Assembly (NCBI GenBank): GCA_036524675.1
Contig: DATDBU010000021.1
Coordinates: 37,257 to 101,256 of the forward strand
Direction of reading: 5' to 3'
Length of the DNA stretch: 64,000 nucleotides
Source of the DNA: DATDAW01 sp036524675
GTDB lineage: Bacteria; Verrucomicrobiota; Verrucomicrobiia; Chthoniobacterales; DASVRZ01
The position numbers and the translations under genes were made by a program. The notes under the pieces were generated by a model, which saw only the letters and a list, made by a program, of their open reading frames with translations, searched no databases and was not told the DNA's origin. Positions 55,096 to 63,860 of the stretch are shown piece after piece. Positions within the stretch are counted from its first letter, which is position 1. Each line of letters opens with the position of its first letter.

Positions 55096-56055
55096 ATGCT
55101 TTTCGAAAAACTGGAGAAGACATACATCCCGCTCATGTATCCGAAAGATATTATGGAAATCCTGCCTGCTTCGGTCCCGCGAGCCGGGCAGGAGGGAAGC
55201 AGTTCCAACATTCATGTGGTTCGAGCATGGATGAATTACCCGCCGGGCTGGGTGGAAGATTGGATGATAAGCAACGCAGATCTTGCTCCCGTCCACGCTT
55301 ATCTGGATTTTTTACGCCGCGCCCGGAATCGTTTCAACGAGGTGGCCGAGAAAATGGGTTATTGGAATTCGGACGCCAGCCACAGCTTGGGGCATGACCG
55401 TTGGTCTGTTGGCTGGGCTGGTTCAAACCTGTTAAGCATAGCCGCCTACCTCTATTCTCTGAAAAGTTACAACGTTTCCGGCTCGTTGTTGGAGTGCGGC
55501 GTTTTTAAAGGGTCCTCGACAGCCTGCCTTAGCTGGGCTTGCCGGGAGCTGGGGTTGACTCTCTACTCGGCTGATTCCTTCGCCGGCCTCCCTTCTGAAG
55601 AAGGGCATTACAACGCCGCGGATTTCCGGGGTTCATTGGATGAAGTGACTCGGAATGTAAACCAGTACGGCTATCCGGAGTGCGTCCAGTTTATTCCCGG
55701 CTGGTACTCGGAGTCCTTGAAAAACTTCGCACCCACGATTGCTCTGCTTTGGGTGGACGTGGACTTGCAACAGTCCACACTGGATGTGTTGAACAACGTA
55801 TTTCCACGCCTCGCCAAAGATGCCGTCATTTTTTCGGATGGATTTACCGAAGGTGTTGATTTCGACGGTTACAAAGTTCGCCATACCGGCGGTGAACCGG
55901 CTGGATTCGCGCGTTTCTTCGAGGCCACCGGCATTGGATACAAGGCGATGCCAGGCGGGGCAAAGGGACTGGCGCTGATATTGCCGAATTGCCAAGAAGA
56001 CGAACAACCCCTGTTTAACGCCAGTGCGTTTCAGTATTTACTCAGTTTGCTTTAA
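55096..56055 (+). CDS. TylF/MycF-like class I SAM-dependent methyltransferase
   Basis: From the ATG at 55096 this is 319 residues. Motif I is LLECGVFKGSSTACLSW, and then YSADSFAGLPSEEG and LLWVDVDLQQSTLDVLNNV. This is the TylF family, metal-dependent O-methyltransferases of sugars. A longer frame opens at 54985 with no clear family start, and the ATG at 55138 is another choice. It is beside the surface-sugar genes and could methylate a glycan. No operon partner is adjacent downstream. Confidence 0.8.
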   Translation: MLFEKLEKTYIPLMYPKDIMEILPASVPRAGQEGSSSNIHVVRAWMNYPPGWVEDWMISNADLAPVHAYLDFLRRARNRFNEVAEKMGYWNSDASHSLGHDRWSVGWAGSNLLSIAAYLYSLKSYNVSGSLLECGVFKGSSTACLSWACRELGLTLYSADSFAGLPSEEGHYNAADFRGSLDEVTRNVNQYGYPECVQFIPGWYSESLKNFAPTIALLWVDVDLQQSTLDVLNNVFPRLAKDAVIFSDGFTEGVDFDGYKVRHTGGEPAGFARFFEATGIGYKAMPGGAKGLALILPNCQEDEQPLFNASAFQYLLSLL

Positions 56056-56328
56056 CTTTGCCGCCGTTGCGCCTGCAGGGTGCTTCGCGCGCCAAGTAGG
56101 TCGGTGCGCGCGCTGCCCCGAATTCCCAAACGTCATCACCCGCTCGATCAATTCGCCGTAGAAGCGCGATTCCACCCGGTTTTCTCTAAATCGTTTCGGG
56201 ATTCTCCGGTTTAGCGTGGGATCGACTCACGATGAACGAATTCCGATAACGCTCTATCTTATCCATGCCTGAACCATCAATTGGGATCCTGCTTCCATCC
56301 AATCACCGCTAATCTATCGACTATCGTT

Positions 56329-58071
56329 TTAGTCCTTCCGGAGCACGATGTAAGATGGGAACTCTTTGCGCACCTGCAATCTGGGATAGCTCGACAAATC
56401 AAAAAAAGTCTGCGCCCACGGCTCACTGGCCTTGCGCCTGACAATGCGATATCGATCCTTTCTGGATATGCCAAATCTATCCTCGCTCTTGTTAATGATA
56501 TTATGTCGAAATTCCAGAACTGCATCGTACTGCATACCAGGTGAGTACCGCCAATCGAGGCCGCTTATAACTAAAAACCAGGGAAGCATCGGCAAGTCGT
56601 AACCGATCCGAGCCTTTGTCTTCCCTGACGCCTTGATGTCATTGGCAACGTAGTCCACCAAATCGTAAAACTCGATCTGGGGAGAGAGCCTGCCTTTGTT
56701 TCTTAAGAATGAAGTCGTCTTCCACTTCGCGTCGTCATGGTTAATCAGCAGCACACCCAACGATCCGGCAACGACCAGTAAACTGGCAACGCGCCCGCTT
56801 GTTCCGAACCCCCAAATTCTGAACACGAAATCGACAACAGCCGCCATGCACCAGCAAGCCATCGGCCAGAGCCACATCGTCCTCTCACGGATGATGCCGG
56901 CCGGTTCTTTATATACCAAAAAAATAACCAACGCATAGCAAGCCGCAAGGATGCATGCGATCATCAAAAGGCTCTTCCAGGCTTTGGTTTGTTCGCTTGA
57001 AAAAATAATTCTGGAAAGAAAGCGGGGGCCACACGCAACTATCACAATTGACAACGCCAACGTAAGTCCTATTAGATCTCCGCCCCACGAACAGTTGGTG
57101 CGGGGCACCGCCGATGATATTCTGTACAATACGTCAAACTTTCCCGGTTGACTTTCGGCAGGCGCTATCTGCTCCGTAGCCATGGATGCGACCGGCGAGG
57201 GCTGGTCGGCTTCCTGCCCAGGGTAAACATGGACACGATAGCCTTCCGTTGTCTTTAAATTGTGTTGCTCCAATGCAGAGGCATAAGACGCCAACAGAGA
57301 ATTATCGAATGTGCGTGTTATCAACAACGTTTTCAGATCCTGGAACTGGCGCTTCCATTCAAAGGAAAGGTATGGCAGCCAGATTAATATGGCTATGCAA
57401 AGGCCCAACGATACGGTTTTCCATGATAATAGCTTGTAGCTCAAGGCCATCACAATTGCCGCAGCAACAACAAACGGCGATATTTCCAGCATCCAGTAGC
57501 CCGCTGCTGCGAGCCAAGCGATAAGGAGTGGAACTATATTTTTCCGTTTTTCAATCCATAACCAGTCCAGCAGGATAATACCCCACACCACGAAGACCGG
57601 GTGCGCGCGTGGTCGAAGATCACTCATGAAATACCATCCGGTGGACGAAAGCACATATAGCATGGCACTGCACCAGCCAACGGCCTCACCAAATCGGCGA
57701 GCGCCGTACCAATAGATCCCGGCCATCGTGATAAGAGAGAGCGCAATCGCCGCAAAACATTCCGCGGCAACAAGTTCCCTGGGCGCAAAAAGCATACCGA
57801 ATGCGAGCGCATAGCTGACACCGGGGGGGTTGTAAACACCGAAGCTTGCTATCGATCCTTTTTCCGGCAATCCGTCGCCGGCTAGCATTTGGCGGGCGTT
57901 TCTAGCGTCGTTAATCAAGTCTGCGTTGAAAATCCGCGCAGGCCAAGTGCTGTATGATGCCCATGCAATTATAACGAAAACCGTGAAGAGCACTGCCACA
58001 CCTGCCGCCTTGCATGCATAACGTGGGTTGACTCGCCAGAGTCTTTGATCGGACGGCGGAATTACGGCCAT
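56329..58071 (-). CDS. Membrane glycosyltransferase-like protein (GT39/PMT superfamily type)
   Basis: This 580-residue protein has about 10-12 hydrophobic helices. After the first TM comes FNADLINDARNARQML, an early acidic loop like those of ArnT/PMT enzymes, then NPPGVSYALAFGMLFAPRE. The C-terminal 150 residues are soluble and periplasmic (LPMLPWFLVISGLDWRYSP). It may transfer a sugar from a lipid carrier in the periplasm, though the key catalytic residues cannot be named from sequence. It is seven bases from a truncated GT2 gene. Confidence 0.7.
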   Translation of the reverse strand: MAVIPPSDQRLWRVNPRYACKAAGVAVLFTVFVIIAWASYSTWPARIFNADLINDARNARQMLAGDGLPEKGSIASFGVYNPPGVSYALAFGMLFAPRELVAAECFAAIALSLITMAGIYWYGARRFGEAVGWCSAMLYVLSSTGWYFMSDLRPRAHPVFVVWGIILLDWLWIEKRKNIVPLLIAWLAAAGYWMLEISPFVVAAAIVMALSYKLLSWKTVSLGLCIAILIWLPYLSFEWKRQFQDLKTLLITRTFDNSLLASYASALEQHNLKTTEGYRVHVYPGQEADQPSPVASMATEQIAPAESQPGKFDVLYRISSAVPRTNCSWGGDLIGLTLALSIVIVACGPRFLSRIIFSSEQTKAWKSLLMIACILAACYALVIFLVYKEPAGIIRERTMWLWPMACWCMAAVVDFVFRIWGFGTSGRVASLLVVAGSLGVLLINHDDAKWKTTSFLRNKGRLSPQIEFYDLVDYVANDIKASGKTKARIGYDLPMLPWFLVISGLDWRYSPGMQYDAVLEFRHNIINKSEDRFGISRKDRYRIVRRKASEPWAQTFFDLSSYPRLQVRKEFPSYIVLRKD

Positions 58072-58078
58072 TATTTCG

Positions 58079-58426
58079 TTAGGCTTCGGTCACCCGACCT
58101 TCAATTTCCTCGCCTCGCTTGCGGTCAACCAGCAGGCGGCCGTTGTAATCGTCCGCGTATTCACTCATGAGACTGTCGAGCGCCTCACGACTCCCGCCGT
58201 CATTGACAATCACGTGGACCCAATTTTCACAGGTTTGTTTGAGCACGGAGCGAGTGCACCGGCGCAGGAGCGAGCCGCGCTCCTTGGTCCTCGTAATAAT
58301 GGCGATTTTGGGAAATGCCCGCGTTGCGCCTTCGCCATTCTTGCCGTTCAGTGCCAAATGCGAGCCGCTTGATACAGGCGGAAAATGGGCCAAACCGTTA
58401 CCATCTGAAGGAGATAAGGAACTCAT
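58079..58426 (-). pseudogene. Truncated family 2 glycosyltransferase
   Basis: This 115-residue frame contains only the first part of a GT2 domain (KIAIITRTKERGSLLRRCTRS, then WVHVIVNDGG). It stops at GRVTEA before the metal-binding DxD region that would follow. A complete enzyme would need over 200 residues more. It lies just upstream of the membrane glycosyltransferase on the same strand, so the join near 58079 looks like a deletion scar. Confidence 0.65.
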
Positions 58427-58965
58427 TGGTAATTTTCAGCAGGCAAACATTGCGGCAAAACTCCGGGCATACTTGGCCGAAAGCTGCTCCTTCGTAAGCG
58501 AGCCAGCTTTTGCTTTCGTGACCATGCTTTTCGCCATACCGCGCCCATATAGCTGAGAATAAATCTTATGGCTACTCCGAAATACCCCACAAAGAAACGC
58601 TTGGCGGCGGCGCGACCCGAAAAAGCCAGCCGAACCAAAGGTGTCGAAACTCTGTGCTAGGGAATTTTTCATCGCGCCATCCATTGGCCCGTGCCAAAGT
58701 CAAGAAACCAGCGCCGACCGAAAGATGTATTTAGGCCAGAGTTTTTATCAAAAACCACCAGGAATTCGTGGCGAAGTTATAAAGATAGGGAAAAGTAGTC
58801 AGCGACGTATACTGCCAGTCGTTTTGCAGATCTCACCAGTAAATAGAGACCTCCCCTTATAGATGTTTTAAGATTTCCCCGATACGAATTCCACGATTCT
58901 GCGGTATTAAAATAGACGTCTGTTTCGTTAATCTGACCGGGCCGGAGCCGCTCCGGCGGCTTGGG
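58427..58965. other. Stretch without a confident gene
   Basis: Only short frames are seen. The longest is a minus-strand 82-codon frame (58436-58684, ending SARSFAAMFAC-like) with no domain. The plus-strand frame open from 58843 into the LuxR remnant has no ATG. The area has mixed base composition and looks like broken sequence. Confidence 0.4.
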
Positions 58966-59154
58966 TTGACGCCGCGCGAAGCGGAAGTGCTCTTCTGGCT
59001 TTCCCAGGGAAAGCGGAACCTGGAGATCGCCGTCATATTAGGGGCCAGTTCACGGACCGTCGATAAGCACTGTGAGAAGATCTTTCAAAAACTCAACGTC
59101 GAGACGCGCACAAATGCCGTTGCCCGAGCCCAGGAAGTATTGGCGAGCGCGTGA
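58966..59154 (+). CDS. LuxR-type HTH domain protein (short, possibly truncated)
   Basis: This 62-residue frame (TTG at 58966) is a complete GerE/LuxR helix-turn-helix: TPREAEVLFWLSQGKRNLEI, then SSRTVDKHCEKIFQKLNVET and RTNAVARAQEVL. No receiver or sensor domain precedes it; the frame is open to 58843 but has no ATG. It resembles the output half of a NarL-type regulator whose first part has been lost. A second, damaged copy lies at 59847-60030. Confidence 0.65.
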   Translation: MTPREAEVLFWLSQGKRNLEIAVILGASSRTVDKHCEKIFQKLNVETRTNAVARAQEVLASA

Positions 59155-59170
59155 AACTTCGGAACACGAT

Positions 59171-59212
59171 ATGGCGCTTCCTATCACGTAGCAGCGGCCC
59201 ATGCGTACTTCC
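59171..59212. repeat. 42-bp dispersed repeat, copy A
   Basis: Sequence 59171-59212 matches 63669-63710 with five mismatches in 42 bases, and contains the shared core GCGGCCCATGCG. It lies just after the LuxR-HTH remnant. Confidence 0.55.
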
Positions 59213-59270
59213 TGTCCACCAATTCAGGGCAACTTCATAGGCTCAAGGTGGCTCATCGGTTGAGGCAGGC

Positions 59271-59723
59271 TTATTTCCAAGCGTCCCGCCACATGTCGGG
59301 ATACCAGCGGCCCTCATCTCTCTCGATCAAGTCGAAATCCGTGAGTAGGTTTCCATCGTCTTCGAAGCCGAGTTGCGCAATCATCTCTGGAATAAACCCA
59401 TCGGTTTCATCGTCGCGCCAGCCGCGTTTGCTCATGAAACTGTTGTAAATGAGAACCTCCTCATCGGTGAGCGGGCGGCCATTAGTTATGCACCACTCGA
59501 GCGCCTCGGCATCGGTTTTTCCAGAAAGCACCAAGGCTTTGACATCGCCATACAGCACGCCCAAATACCGGCAGGTCCGGCCGTCAAAGCCTTGCCCCAG
59601 CATCTCATGGTAGTCTTCCGGGAGTTTTCCCTCTGCATACAGGCGAATCTTAGAGCACATCCTGGCAAAATAGAACATGCCGCGCGTCTTCCGGTAACAG
59701 CCTTCCAGTCCATCAATTTTCAT
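59271..59723 (-). CDS. DUF5069 domain-containing protein
   Basis: From the ATG at 59723 (MKIDGLEGCYRKTRGMFYF) this is a 150-residue helical protein with FARMCSKIRLYAEGKLPEDY, LGQGFDGRTCRYLGVLYGDV, and a Trp-rich C-terminus. It belongs to DUF5069, frequent in Verrucomicrobiota and of unknown function. A longer frame opens at 59846 in the flanking repeat. It is bracketed by two LuxR-HTH copies. Confidence 0.8.
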   Translation of the reverse strand: MKIDGLEGCYRKTRGMFYFARMCSKIRLYAEGKLPEDYHEMLGQGFDGRTCRYLGVLYGDVKALVLSGKTDAEALEWCITNGRPLTDEEVLIYNSFMSKRGWRDDETDGFIPEMIAQLGFEDDGNLLTDFDLIERDEGRWYPDMWRDAWK

Positions 59724-59846
59724 GGTGCATTGATTGGTCCGCCAAACGGCTAGGTCCGCGTGAAAAGGGCATCCGCATTTGTCCCAGAAACGCGCAAACT
59801 CCGCAAGCCTGACGGCGCATCCAAATATGGAAGTGGTTAACGTCAC

Positions 59847-60030
59847 GCGAAGCGGAAGTGCTTTTCTGGGTTTCCCAAGGCAAGCGAAACCTTGGAAATT
59901 GCCGCCGTATTAGGAACCAGCTCGACGACTGTGGACAAGCACTGTGAAAAGATTTTTCACAAACTCAAAGTCGAAACTCGCACCAACGCCGTTGCCCGCG
60001 CCTTGGAAGCACTGGCGGCGGCCTCGGCAG
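59847..60030 (+). pseudogene. Second LuxR-HTH copy with a +1 frameshift
   Basis: The sequence repeats the HTH at 58966 with about four of five bases conserved: REAEVLFWVSQGKRN, then, after one extra T in a TT run, EIAAVLGTSSTTVDKHCEKIF and VETRTNAVARALEAL. The first Pro-Arg codons and the start are missing, and the frame runs on into unrelated residues to 60206. It is a remnant. Confidence 0.65.
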
Positions 60031-60102
60031 TGGGCGAGCACACTGAGTCTTGTTTAGTCTTTTCTCGCACGATCGCGCTGAGCCAGCGACCTACCGCTGC
60101 TT

Positions 60103-61134
60103 TCACGCCTTCTCCGCCGTGGACCAGCCTGCCAGCACGAGCTTGCCAATCGTGCGCCCGCTCTCGAGACGCGCATGTGCCTCGCGGAGATTCGCGGCGC
60201 CAATAGGCGAAAGGGTTTCAGTATGCGTCGTGCGCAACGTCCCGGCATCAATGAGGGCTGCAATTTGGTTCAGGATGCCCCCCTGCTCCGCGATATCCGG
60301 CGTCTGAAACATCGAACGCGTGAACATGGATTCCCAGGAAAACGCGGCGCTTTTACTCTTGAGCAGCCCGAGTTCGAGCGGCCCGCTGTTTTCAACGATG
60401 GAGACGATCCTGCCCTGCGGCGCGATGAGGTCGGCCATGGCGTCCCAATAGCCGTCCGTGTCGCAGAAATTGGCAATGAAATCGACACGGGAGAAGCCGA
60501 GCGCGTCGATTTGCGGGCGGAGTGGTTCGCGGTGGTTAATGACATGGGTGGCGCCCAAGTCGCGGCACCACTGCGCACTCTCCGGACGAGAAGCGGTCGC
60601 GATGACCGTCAGGTTGAAAAATTTGGCCAACTGGATCCCGATCGAACCCACGCCTCCCGCGCCCGCGAGGATCAGTAGAGTTTTTCCAGAGGAACCGCCC
60701 TGAGCATCGACGCCGAGGCGATCCACGAAGCTTTCCCAAGCGGTCAATGTTGTGAGCGGGAGCGCTGCAGCGTCGGCGAAGGAAAGGGTCGCCGGTTTAT
60801 GTCCGACGATGCGTTCGTCCACGAGTTGAAACTCGGCGTTCGATCCTGGTCTGGCGATGGCTCCTGCATAAAAGACAGTATCTCCAGGCTTGAAAAAGGT
60901 CGCCTCCGGTCCCGTTGCTTCGACGATACCCGCGGCGTCCCAGCCGAGGACGCGCGGCTCGGCCTCTTTCGCGCTGCGACCTCGACGGACTTTGGTGTCC
61001 ACCGGGTTAACCGAAATCGCTTCGACCCGCACGAGGAGATCGCGTCCGGAAGGAGCAGGTTTAGGCAGTTCGAGATCGATCAACGACGAATAATCCGAAG
61101 GAAGAGAGGGCTTAATTTGGGCGATAGCTTTCAT
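60103..61134 (-). CDS. Zinc-type alcohol dehydrogenase-like / quinone oxidoreductase (MDR family)
   Basis: From the ATG at 61134 (MKAIAQIKPSLPSDYSS) this is 343 residues. It has a GroES-like N-domain (LLVRVEAISVNPVDTKVRRG) and an NADPH fold (TLLILAGAGGVGSIGIQLAKF). No Cys ligands for a catalytic zinc are present, so it is a quinone oxidoreductase-like member. It is divergent from a LysR gene that probably controls it. The substrate is unknown. Confidence 0.88.
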   Translation of the reverse strand: MKAIAQIKPSLPSDYSSLIDLELPKPAPSGRDLLVRVEAISVNPVDTKVRRGRSAKEAEPRVLGWDAAGIVEATGPEATFFKPGDTVFYAGAIARPGSNAEFQLVDERIVGHKPATLSFADAAALPLTTLTAWESFVDRLGVDAQGGSSGKTLLILAGAGGVGSIGIQLAKFFNLTVIATASRPESAQWCRDLGATHVINHREPLRPQIDALGFSRVDFIANFCDTDGYWDAMADLIAPQGRIVSIVENSGPLELGLLKSKSAAFSWESMFTRSMFQTPDIAEQGGILNQIAALIDAGTLRTTHTETLSPIGAANLREAHARLESGRTIGKLVLAGWSTAEKA

Positions 61135-61206
61135 CGAAAAAAAGAAAAGCATGGGGACGCAGATTGAAAAAATTGATCGTTTTAATTCCATTCATAAATT
61201 TCCGAA

Positions 61207-62226
61207 ATGCTTGCGCCTGACTTGGAATTCGATTTGCTTCGCTGCTTTCTCGCAGTCATCGACAATGGCGGTTTCACCTCTGCGGGGAAGCGGCTGCACC
61301 TGACCCAATCGGCGGTGAGCTTGAAGATTCGGCGTCTCGAGACCCTTCTGGGACGTCGCTTGTTCGAGCGGACGAGTCGCACGCTGGAGCTCACGCAGGA
61401 TGGTGAGCTGCTGGCCGGTTATGCTCGGCGGCTGCTTGCGTTGGGTGAGGAAATGGTGCGCCGCGTCACCGCCCCCGAAGTAGAAGGCGTTCTGCGTCTG
61501 GGTGTTGCGGAACATTTCGTGCCGCAACGGCTTCCAATCCTGCTGACGCAGCTGCGTCGGGCGTTTCCGAAAGTGCAATTGAGCGTGGAAGTGGGGATGA
61601 GCAGCGAAATCCTGGCGGGCATGGAACAAGGGCGACTGGATTTAGCGATCACCACCGCCGGAGAGCAGCCCGCTTCGGGGGAACGTCCGCGCGCTTTTGA
61701 GCAGATCGCCATCCTTTTTGAAGAACCGCTCGTTTGGGTTCGGGGAGAATCGATGACGCCGGTGGCGCCGGGCGAGATCGTACCTTTGGCGCTGCTGCCT
61801 GCACCTTGCTTTTACCGGCGCGCAGCCTTGGAGGCGCTGGAGCGTTCGGCCCGCTCCTGGAAGATCGTCTACTCGAGCGCGAGCCTGCCTTCCGTACAGG
61901 CTGCGGTTCAGGCGGGCTTTGCCCTGACGGCGATTAGCCGATCCTCCGCCTTGCCAGGAATGAAAATTCTCGACGGACGGGAGAGTCTGGGACAATTGCC
62001 GACCATTCGCGTCGCGATCTATCGTGCGCCTTCGGCGGGACAGCTATTGGTGAATAGCCTATCCGAATTCATCTCGGAAACCGTGCAGCATTGGATGTTC
62101 GGCGCTTCCGAACTCCCCACATTTCCGGACGTATACGACCGGGCGGACGCCACAAGCGTAAATCGTAAAATTCCAGCAGAAAGTTCCGAATCAGTCGCGC
62201 AATTGGCAGTGGCCCCGAGGAGCTAA
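61207..62226 (+). CDS. LysR family transcriptional regulator
   Basis: This 339-residue LTTR has the HTH FLAVIDNGGFTSAGKRLHL, then SAVSLKIRRLETLLGRRLF, and an effector domain (VLRLGVAEHFVPQRLPILL). It is divergent from the MDR oxidoreductase at 61134 with a 72-base gap, the standard layout for a LysR activator and its target. The effector is unknown. Confidence 0.9.
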   Translation: MLAPDLEFDLLRCFLAVIDNGGFTSAGKRLHLTQSAVSLKIRRLETLLGRRLFERTSRTLELTQDGELLAGYARRLLALGEEMVRRVTAPEVEGVLRLGVAEHFVPQRLPILLTQLRRAFPKVQLSVEVGMSSEILAGMEQGRLDLAITTAGEQPASGERPRAFEQIAILFEEPLVWVRGESMTPVAPGEIVPLALLPAPCFYRRAALEALERSARSWKIVYSSASLPSVQAAVQAGFALTAISRSSALPGMKILDGRESLGQLPTIRVAIYRAPSAGQLLVNSLSEFISETVQHWMFGASELPTFPDVYDRADATSVNRKIPAESSESVAQLAVAPRS

Positions 62227-62325
62227 AACCTAGAGAGGGCGCAGCGCATTCCGCAACCCCGCTACGCGCGGATGGCGAAATCTTTCTGTCGGCAAACGCT
62301 CCGGACATAGGGCCGTCGTTTTTTA

Positions 62326-62383
62326 CAAGGAGGGGCGCTTTCCTAACGCCCGTTTTCAGGCGGTTGGAAACCGCCTCTCCTTG
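62326..62383. repeat. Imperfect inverted repeat between convergent genes
   Basis: CAAGGAGGGGCGCTTTCC...AACGCC pairs with GGCGGTT-GGAAA-CCGCCTCTCCTTG around a TTTTC loop, with about four differences over 26 bases. It lies between the convergent LysR and MFS genes and can end both transcripts. Its form (AAGGAGAGGCGG) suggests a dispersed palindromic element. A small perfect repeat GTTTAC-caaa-GTAAAC follows at 62416-62431. Confidence 0.6.
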
Positions 62384-62431
62384 GTTCTCCGCCCGAAACC
62401 GTCGTGTTCAGTGCTGTTTACCAAAGTAAAC

Positions 62432-63670
62432 TTAATGGCCGTACCCCGAAGGCGACAAAGACTCAGGGGACTCTGAGCGTGCTGGAAGACCGGTCCGGTC
62501 GGGACGCTTCGAAGCGACAACGACAATCAGCGCCAAGAGGGCTAGCAAACTACCGGAGAGCGGCACCGTCGTGAGCGCGAACCCGCGGTCGATGACCATT
62601 CCCCCGGCCCAGGCGCCCAGTGCATTGCCGGCATTGAAGGCACCGATGTTTAGCGTGGCAGCCAGATTCGGCGCCTGCTGCGACTGGCCGAGCACATTCA
62701 CCTGCAGGGCGGGCACAGCGGCGAATGCGATGGCGCCCCAGAGGAAAAGCGTGATTTCCGCCGAAATAAACGAGCGGCTCGTCCACCAGAAAACGGCCTG
62801 AATCAGGGCCATCGCGGCGAACAAACCGATCAAGGTCGCCGTCAGGCGCCAATCCGCCAGGCGTCCACCGAGAATATTGCCAACCGTCAAACCCGCGCCG
62901 ATCAAGAGAAGGGTGCCTGTCACGCCGCCGGGCGTCAGGCCGGTTACCTCAATAAGAATCGGAGCGATATAGGTAAAAAGCGCGAACATGGCGGCGCTGC
63001 TCAGGACCGTTGTTAGAAGGGCGGTCCATATGGCGCCGCTGCGCAGCACTTGAAATTCGCGTGCGATATCGACGGCTTTCTCGCCGTTCGTCTTGGGCAC
63101 GAGCAGAACCAACGCAAGCAGGGCCGCGCATCCGAGCGCTGCCACCGCCCAAAATGCCGTGCGCCAGCCGGCTGCATGGCCGAGCGCGGTGCCCAGCGGG
63201 ACACCCAGGACATTGGCCAGCGTCAAACCGGTAAACATCAACGCCACTGCCGAGGCTTTCCGATTTTCGGCCACAAGACTCGCCGCCACGACGGAACCAA
63301 TACCGAAGAAGGCTCCGTGACACAGCGCGGTAACCACCCGCGCAAACATGAGCAGCCAATAACTCCCAGCCACCGCGCACAGCAGATTGCCGATCACAAA
63401 AATGCCCATGAGCATGATCAGCGCCAGCTTGCGCGGCCAGCGTGCCGTGACCAGCGCCATGATCGGCGCACCAATGGCCACACCGAGTGCGTAACCGCTC
63501 ACCAGCCAGCCTGCTGCCGGGATGGAGACCCGCAAATCCTTCGCGACATCCGGCAACAGCCCCATGATGACAAACTCCGTCGTGCCGATACCAAATGCGG
63601 CAAGCGCCAATGCGATCAATGGCACTGGCATGGATTTCCCCTGACTGTTCGAATCTTTGGAACGCGACAT
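62432..63670 (-). CDS. MFS transporter (sugar efflux/AraJ-like)
   Basis: From the ATG at 63670 this is 412 residues with 12 hydrophobic helices. The MFS start is IALALAAFGIGTTEFVIMGLLP, with the motif-A-like loop ARWPRKLALI after the second pair of helices. A second set of six helices starts near AIWTALLTTVLSSAAMFAL. This is the DHA1 group that exports arabinose, drugs or other small molecules. It is convergent with the LysR gene. An upstream start (63706) lies inside a dispersed repeat and is less likely. Confidence 0.88.
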   Translation of the reverse strand: MSRSKDSNSQGKSMPVPLIALALAAFGIGTTEFVIMGLLPDVAKDLRVSIPAAGWLVSGYALGVAIGAPIMALVTARWPRKLALIMLMGIFVIGNLLCAVAGSYWLLMFARVVTALCHGAFFGIGSVVAASLVAENRKASAVALMFTGLTLANVLGVPLGTALGHAAGWRTAFWAVAALGCAALLALVLLVPKTNGEKAVDIAREFQVLRSGAIWTALLTTVLSSAAMFALFTYIAPILIEVTGLTPGGVTGTLLLIGAGLTVGNILGGRLADWRLTATLIGLFAAMALIQAVFWWTSRSFISAEITLFLWGAIAFAAVPALQVNVLGQSQQAPNLAATLNIGAFNAGNALGAWAGGMVIDRGFALTTVPLSGSLLALLALIVVVASKRPDRTGLPARSESPESLSPSGYGH

Positions 63671-63710
63671 GGCGGTTCTTATCGCGTAGCGGCGGCCCAT
63701 GCGCACTTCC
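63669..63710. repeat. 42-bp dispersed repeat, copy B
   Basis: This is the second copy of the repeat at 59171-59212 (five mismatches). It begins at the MFS start codon and covers the bases just upstream of it. Confidence 0.55.
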
Positions 63711-63860
63711 GCATCCCGGCACTTTCGGCGGAAAGCCTGGTGTTTTCCGGGCCAGAACGCGCTTTTGCGGCATCTGATTTTCCGGCACGGCGCATGAGCG
63801 ATTGCCGAAAATGGGATGGCAGTGCGTCGTCATGGCTGAAATGACGGGTAATCGATTTCA

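Noticed and set aside
56056..56328. Possible gene remnant after the methyltransferase
   Set aside because: Short frames only, with no recognised motif.
62949..63833. Minus-strand 294-codon frame across the MFS gene
   Set aside because: It is another frame of the MFS gene, with no domain and repetitive Gly/Arg/Ala composition.
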